From Bimuria novae-zelandiae CBS 107.79 (lineage: Eukaryota > Ascomycota > Dothideomycetes > Pleosporales > Didymosphaeriaceae), in NCBI GenBank assembly GCA_010015655.1, contig ML976683.1, positions 163,573 through 227,572 of the forward strand: 64,000 nucleotides of DNA, read 5' to 3'. The notes beneath the pieces are model-generated. The model did no database searches, had not been told where the DNA came from, and saw only the letters and a list, made by a program, of their open reading frames with translations. Shown piece by piece: positions 58,663 to 64,000 of this stretch. Both the position numbers and the translations under genes were made by a program. Position 1 is the first letter of the stretch. Every line of letters begins with the position of its first letter.

Positions 58663-59945
58663 ACGTACCTCACGGGCGAGTCGGACACTCTGCCAAGACC
58701 CCACCAAAACGTACTATTAATAATACTATAACGCGATGTATTAACTACCTTATTAGCTACTATAATTAAAAAAGGCTTATATATAGCTTGTGCTTTAGGC
58801 TATTAAATAAAATACAACTCTAAGTTAGCGACGCGCTATAGCTATCTATAATATTTTTTAAACTATACTAAGTAACTAACGCGCTAAAAAGACCTTTTAA
58901 CGTAATTACACGCCTAACTTAATAAAACTATTAAAGATAGAAGAGCAGGTAATTATTTAGTATATACTTAACTTAGATGCGCGAGGATTTCCGCCCTAGC
59001 TTACTATTATAAAAGATATAGCTAATTCTTTGCTAGCTAAGCGTCACCGCGACCTTATTAGCTGGAACTAGGCTATAACCTTTGTAAAGCGCTAGCTAGA
59101 GCTCTAAGTTAAGTTTAATTAAAAGTAAGACTATAAGAGAGCCCTTTGTGAGGATCCTAAGGTTATATAAGGCTGATTCTGGCTTGTAGAAAATACTAAA
59201 GCTAAGTATAGTATCCAAAATAAGGATACCTACAATTTTAATAAGACTAGCTTTATAATAGGCATAATATTAATAAGAGTAGTTATTATAGGCTTTAAGC
59301 GTTAAGGCAGGCCTAAAAGCGTGTAGTAAAGTAATTAGTAGTAGACTTTAGCTATCTAGGGCATTAATGCAATAGGCTAGGCGATTCTATCTTTCCTTAT
59401 CTTCTAGGGCAAGCACCACCTCTCTATCTGGTATAAAGAGAAGGATTTACCTTATAATTAGGTTATTACAGTCTCTAAGAACGGCTAGACAATAAATAAG
59501 CTTAGTCTATAATAGCTAAAGCACTTTAACGCGCATATAAAAGGGCGTACTACTAGTAGCTATTAGCTACTTATTATTAATAGCTACGAAAGCTATAACT
59601 CGCTCGAATTCTAGTAATACTATAAGGATAACAAGATTATCACTCTCTGTATGCCTCCACATTCGTCGCACCTCCTGTAGCCACTAGATGTGGGGTGTTT
59701 CTCGCCATTAAAGAAGGCGTATAGGCGCTAAGCCAAGAATCTAATGCGTAACTATATTACGTATATTACTAAAATTAAGTTCTTACCTTATTTTATTACT
59801 ACGTTTAAGGCTATAATAACTTAAAGTAATATTTAAAGAGGCTTTTAAGGCGCTAGCCTTATTCCCCTTAACTTAAAAGTAGTAATATTAAAGCTTAATA
59901 TCTGTCTACGTACGCCTTCGCCTTATACTACACGCGATAGTAGTA
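58663..59945 (+). mobile_element. Truncated pogo/Fot1-like transposon
   Basis: Left end ACGTACCTCACGGGCGAG with CCAAGACCCCACCAAAA and TA at 58661-58662. It aligns with the element at 60,381 (opposite orientation) up to about 59,945, then switches within a few bases to minus-strand gypsy A. The zinc knuckle and right inverted repeat are gone. Confidence 0.82.
58736..59945 (+). pseudogene. Truncated pogo/Fot1-like transposase
   Basis: Starts at ATG 58736, followed at once by a RIP-type TAA. It keeps the HTH region, an Asn-bearing first block (NFNKTSF), a second block INSYESY (Asp lost) and an intact-looking third block MPPHSSHLL-PLDVGCFSPL. It ends at the junction with gypsy A. Confidence 0.78.
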
Positions 59946-60378
59946 GTTTTTAAACTTATAAAGCGCTCCCTTAAAGCCCTAGGCATTATAATAGGTAGGG
60001 TTAAAATTATAAGTAGTTTAAAAGGCCTTATACTATAAGTATCTATAATATATATAGCTATTAAGGATTTTCTCTAACTACTACTTAAAAGTACTATTAA
60101 CCTTAATTAGTTCTTCTTTAGGTTTAATCTAGCCTAGTAAAAAGTCTATAGTAGTTTTATATAAGTAGTTTACGTAAAAGACGTCGTGTATGTATATATA
60201 TAATAAAAGTTTTACCTAATAAATGTAACATTTTATAGTAATAATTAGATAAAATCTATATATTTACTAATTAAGTTTTTAGCTAGACCTACTAATTATA
60301 AAGCCTTTTAGTATAATATAGATCTAGTTACCTACTTTAAAATCTAGCTTATATTATTTCTTATTTACTTAACGTGCT
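59946..60378 (-). pseudogene. Gypsy A integrase tail and chromodomain, minus strand
   Basis: Reading minus from 60,378: NNIS-ILK, then EELIKVNSTFK, then EKILNSYIYY and NFNPTYYNA, colinear with 9,220-9,640 of complete gypsy A. It ends at the junction near 59,945, so the 3' LTR is missing. It continues upstream beyond the pogo-like insertion at 62,237. Confidence 0.78.
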
Positions 60379-60380
60379 TA

Positions 60381-62234
60381 ACGTACTTCACAAGCGAGTG
60401 TCCGAAAACGCCAAGACCCCACCAAAATCTATACTCTACACAATAGTACAGAACGCGCATATATATTTATAAGAAATTGTAGTAGGCTAATCTACTCAGA
60501 ATCTACTTCTACTTCTTCTTTACACGTGCGCGAATTATGCCCAGCTTTACCACAGCGTCTACAGCGCTGTTAAGTAAATTTACCTCTATTAGCGCGTACT
60601 ATCTTCTTTGCCTTCTTCTTATTACTACGCGCCTTAAAGTCCTTTAGAGTAGCTAGCCGCTAGCCCTCTTTAGCTATAAGAACTCTTTCCTGCTATAGTC
60701 GCTTTCTTTTATGTAATTTCCGTCGTGTGGCGGCCTTATTAGCAGCTTGTAGCTTAGTAATTTACTTTTACACTAACACCAGCTTGTGCGCTACTATTAC
60801 TACGCCTTTTACTACCTTTTTAAAGGCCTTAATTATGCTTGTTAGGGAACTATCTAGGTGCCTCTAAATCCTCTCCTTTACCAGCGTTGATTGTGCCCTA
60901 AATTCTAGGGTGTTGCTAGGCGTCTACGACTACCATGTACTATCGTGTACAGTATAAGGCGAAGGCGTACGCAGACGGACGTTAAGCTTTAATATTATTA
61001 CTTCTAGGTTAAGGGGAACAAGGCTAGCGCCTTAAAAGCCTCTCTTAATATTACTTTAAGTAATTATAGCCTTAAAAGTAGTAATAAAGCAAGGTAGGAA
61101 CTTAATTTTAGTAATATGCGTAATGTGGTTGCGCATTAGATCCTTGGCTTGGCGCCCATACGCCTTCTTCAGCGGTGAGAAACACCCCACATCTAGTGGC
61201 TACAGGAGGTGCGACGAATGTGGAGGCATACAGAGAGTAATAATCTTGTTATCTTTGTAGTATTGCTAGAATTCGAGCGAGTTATAGCTCTCGTGGCTGT
61301 TAATAACAAGTAGCTAATAGCTACTAACAGTACGCCCTTTTATATACGCGTTAAAGTGCTTTAGCTACTATAGACTAAGCTTATTTATTGTCTAGCCGTT
61401 CTTAGAGACTGTAATAACCTAATTATAAGGTAGATCCTTCTCTTTATACCAGATAGAGAGGTGGTGCTTGCCCTAGAAGATAAAGAAGGGTGGAATCGCC
61501 TAGCCTATCGCATTAACGCCTTAGATAGCTAAAGTCTACTACTAGTTGCCTTGCTGTACGCTCTTTAGCCTGCCTTATTACTTAAAACCTGTAATAACTG
61601 CTCCTGTTAATATTATGCCTATTATAAAGCTAGTCTCGTCGAAATTATAGGTATCCTCGTCCAGGATACTATACTTGGCTTTGGTATTCTCTACAAGCTG
61701 GAACTAGCCTTGTATAACCTCAGGATCCTCACAGAGAGCTCTCTTATAGTTATACTTTCGATTAAACTTAACTTGGAGCTCTAGCTAGCGCTTTATAAAG
61801 TTTATAGCCTAGTGCTGGCTAACAGGCTTACGGCGCTGCTTAGCTAACAAAGAATTAGCTATATCTTTAATAGTAGTAAGCCGGGGAGGGAATCCTCGCG
61901 CGTCTAGGTTAAGTATATAGTAAATAATTACCTGCTCCTCTATCGCTAGAAGATTTATAGAGTTAGGCGTATAATTAGGTTAAAAGGTTACTCTAGCGCG
62001 TCTTCGCCTTATTACTCTTTCTAAAGCGCTATAGATTGCTATAGCGCGCGGAATTAAAAGTGTTGCGTCTTATTTAATAGCCTAAAGCGCAAGCTATAAT
62101 CGAGCTTCTTTTAACTCTAGTAGCTAATTAGGTGGTTAAGACATCGCGTTATAATATAGGTGATGATACGTTTTGGTGGGGTCTTGGCGTTTTCGGACAC
62201 TCGCTTGTATCGGACACTCGCTTGTGAAGTACGT
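60381..62234 (-). mobile_element. RIP-inactivated pogo/Fot1-like transposon (GAGTGTCCG type)
   Basis: 1,854 bp starting ACGTACTTCACAAGCGAG, TA on both sides (60379-60380, 62235-62236). The right terminal repeat holds two CGGACACTCGCTTGT modules, whereas the left end has one plus a shorter GTTTTCGG-related stretch; both have the CCAAGACCCCACCAAAA block. Its flanks join two colinear parts of gypsy A. Confidence 0.92.
60492..62144 (-). pseudogene. Dead pogo/Fot1-like transposase, lightly mutated, with intact zinc knuckle
   Basis: ATG 62144 (MS, then a RIP-type TAA) to TAG 60492-60494; about 550 codons. HTH region with EEQVIIYYILNLDARGFPP, first block NFDETSFIIG (acid kept), second LLVINSHESYNSLEF (acid now Asn), third PHSSHLL-PLDVGCFSPLKKAYG (acid kept). 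A Lys/Arg-rich segment (KAATRRKLHKRKRL) precedes the perfect knuckle CRRCGKAGHNSRTC and an acidic tail (KEEVEVDSE). It is the most readable of the zinc-knuckle transposases here. The TAG used as its end could itself be a RIP product of TGG, with the next in-frame stop near the terminal repeat. Confidence 0.85.
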
Positions 62235-62236
62235 TA

Positions 62237-63844
62237 TTACTTCTAAGTCTAAGTAATTTCTTTTTAAGCTATTTCTATAGCTAGCTTTATAATATTATAT
62301 TAAACTTTTATGTAGTTCTGCGCTTCCTTTTAAGACGTCTACTTATAAGTAGTAGGCGAGGTTCTTATCTACTCCTTCTAGTTCTAGTAGTAAGTAGGCT
62401 AATATCTAAACTCGATCTCGTACGACGAGAGACCTATAGTCTTATAAGGCAGTATAGCTTAAGTCTAGTCTATATAGGGTAGTAGGTTAGACTAGTTATT
62501 TTAGTAGTAGTTAATAAATAGGTAATGGCGCTAGTTAAGATACTAGTTTATAATCTTTATATTACTATTAGTTTAAAAATAATATTTTTTAAAAGCTTTT
62601 ACTTAGTGCCTATAAGTTAGTATAGCTTATTTATAAAGGCTAAGATAAACTAAGGACCTCTATTAGAAATAATAGACTTAGATAGGCCGTACACGCGCCA
62701 GGCGTAGCGATAGTATATATCTATAGCCTGTTCTACTATAGTTGTCTTATGGCAGGACAGTAAGCAGCAGCGCTTACTTAAATAGTTAATTATAATAAAG
62801 GTATTATTATATCCTTTCTTATTAAGTAAAAACAACTTAAAATTTATTAAAATATCTTACTATACTTACTTTAATATTAGTAGTTATTTTAGTAATCCTA
62901 AAGTGCAGTTATAAAATACGTAACTCTATTAGTAAGCCTTATAGTTTACTATATAGGTATCTACATTCTTAGTTATACTTAGCTAGTAATACTAGTTTAT
63001 AAGTAGTTTAATAGTCTTGCGTCTTCTTAAGTAAGTAGTAATTTATATACTATAGATAGCTTAAATTAGGTAGGTGCATAGGAAGTAAACTACTAAAATA
63101 ACTAATTAGCTTTAATATAAAAGTAGATTTTAGTTATTTAGTATTTATAGTACTTAGGGGTCTATCTAAGTTTTCTTTTATAGCTTTTATAGGTTAAAGT
63201 AGTTTTAGTTTATCTTAATTACTAAATTAACGAGGGCATGTCGATCCTCTAAAAAAAAAAGAGGCTATAAAGATATTTAAGGCTATAATTTTAAGCCTTT
63301 ACTATAGTCCTTAAGTAGCGTAATTAGTAAGCTAGGTTGTGGCTACCTGCACTATATTAACGTCTAGCTACTTAGCCTATAAGAAGGCCCTTATATAAGC
63401 TACTTTATCCTTCTCTTTTTAAGTTTATAGTTTTTTCTGCTTGCGTAACAGCGCGTTAGCTACTACGGTAGTAGGTCAGCTTTAGTTTAAAATTAGTAAC
63501 TATTATAGTCTAATATATTTATTAAGAAGTAAGCTCCTACTTAGTAAAAAAGTATTTTAGCGCTTAATAATTAATAATAGTGCTAAATAGCTTAGTTATT
63601 TATAAACTAATAAGATAAGATTTTTATTCTTCAAGGCTATAGATTACTACTAGTATATTTTTATAATAGATATTATAGTTTATCTACAGACTACTTATAG
63701 TCTTAAAATAAAAAGTAATAGATCGCTAGAGACTGTTATCCTATAGTTAAGAGAGTACGCTAGCTATAACTTTATTACTAGTATTAGTTTTTATACGCGT
63801 TATATAATAGGGCGAGTAGTAGGTAAGAATATTATCTAATAGTA
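62237..63844 (-). pseudogene. Gypsy A RNase H and integrase, minus strand
   Basis: Reads minus from 63,844 (NILTYYSP near RNase H start) through RNase H to the integrase. An open stretch at 62,650-62,835 encodes the integrase core (KKGYNNTFIIINYLSKRC, then YGLSKSIISNRGP), matching 8,620-8,790 of complete gypsy A. The gene goes on in the segment at 59,946-60,378. The pogo-like element at 63,847 interrupts the RNase H region, so the remainder lies past the window end. Confidence 0.82.
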
Positions 63845-63846
63845 TA

Positions 63847-64000
63847 ACGTGTTTCACCAGTCATTGAGCCACACCAGTCACTGAGCCACCCCACCAAAAC
63901 TGACGCGGCTTTCTGCACGATAGCTTAACAACGCAATAGTTAAATTTAATATAAATAGATTAATATAATAGCTATAATCTCTGGGTATACTGAGTCCTTC
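63847..64000. mobile_element. Left end of a second copy of the young pogo/Fot1-like transposon
   Basis: 154 bp starting ACGTGTTTCACC after TA (63845-63846), cut by the window end. It matches 11,121-11,274 with five transitions and no indels. The transposase is expected beyond the window, on the minus strand by analogy. Confidence 0.93.

Noticed and set aside
1..64000. tRNA, rRNA, telomere repeats or a biosynthetic or defence gene cluster
   Set aside because: Looked for by eye on both strands; nothing convincing was seen. A tRNA or covariance-model search would settle short RNA genes.

Overview
The window looks like a repeat-filled, AT-rich isochore of a filamentous ascomycete (Pezizomycotina; perhaps a Dothideomycete, a guess from the transposon types). 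No intact host gene was found. Almost every recognisable coding stretch belongs to a transposable element. Most of these are saturated with the C-to-T change in CpA (seen as TpA on either strand) that is the signature of repeat-induced point mutation (RIP). Nearly all their in-frame stops are TAA or TAG, as expected from CAA, CAG or TGG. Bases 1 to about 1,450 and parts of 1,870-2,390 are milder in composition and hold two broken host-like gene fragments, so the window probably starts near the isochore edge.

Layout. 1-3,464: edge zone with a SANT/Myb-like pseudogene (980-1,276, minus) and an unrecognised broken reading frame (1,874-2,392, minus). 3,465-10,105: complete Ty3/gypsy chromovirus 'A' with 269-bp LTRs and ATAGT target duplications. 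10,180-13,857: a RIP-killed pogo/Fot1-like transposon, split by an intact, nearly unmutated relative (11,121-12,947) that carries the only complete protein gene of the window, a 468-residue DD35D transposase. 13,912-14,358: solo LTR. 14,426-21,927: second complete gypsy chromovirus (LTRs about 240 bp, GTAGA duplications). 22,050-25,310: an A-type gypsy fragment holding a clean Tc1/mariner element with a 915-base assembly gap. 25,466-27,577: another pogo-like element. 27,594-34,391: poorly resolved RIP debris with a minus-strand integrase/chromodomain remnant, an A-type RNase H remnant and a 187-bp LTR.

34,394-64,000 is a dense nest. Six full-length pogo/Fot1-like elements of 1.84-1.87 kb (34,394; 38,032; 45,473; 49,750; 52,607; 60,381), a truncated one (58,663) and the start of another (63,847) sit at TA sites, most of them inside the bodies of gypsy elements A, B and C. 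Their transposases (about 545-550 codons) share the order helix-turn-helix, DDE core, C-terminal CCHC zinc knuckle.

The elements interact only as parasites of each other. Chromodomain gypsy elements are expected to target heterochromatin, pogo-like elements then landed in them, RIP killed both, and a younger pogo family (11,121 and 63,847) and the Tc1 element arrived afterwards. I see no gene cluster or defence system. The less ordinary signals are the modular terminal repeats of the pogo-like families, RIP that is weak at element ends and strong in the middle, and an LTR pair that looks like one insertion split by rearrangement.
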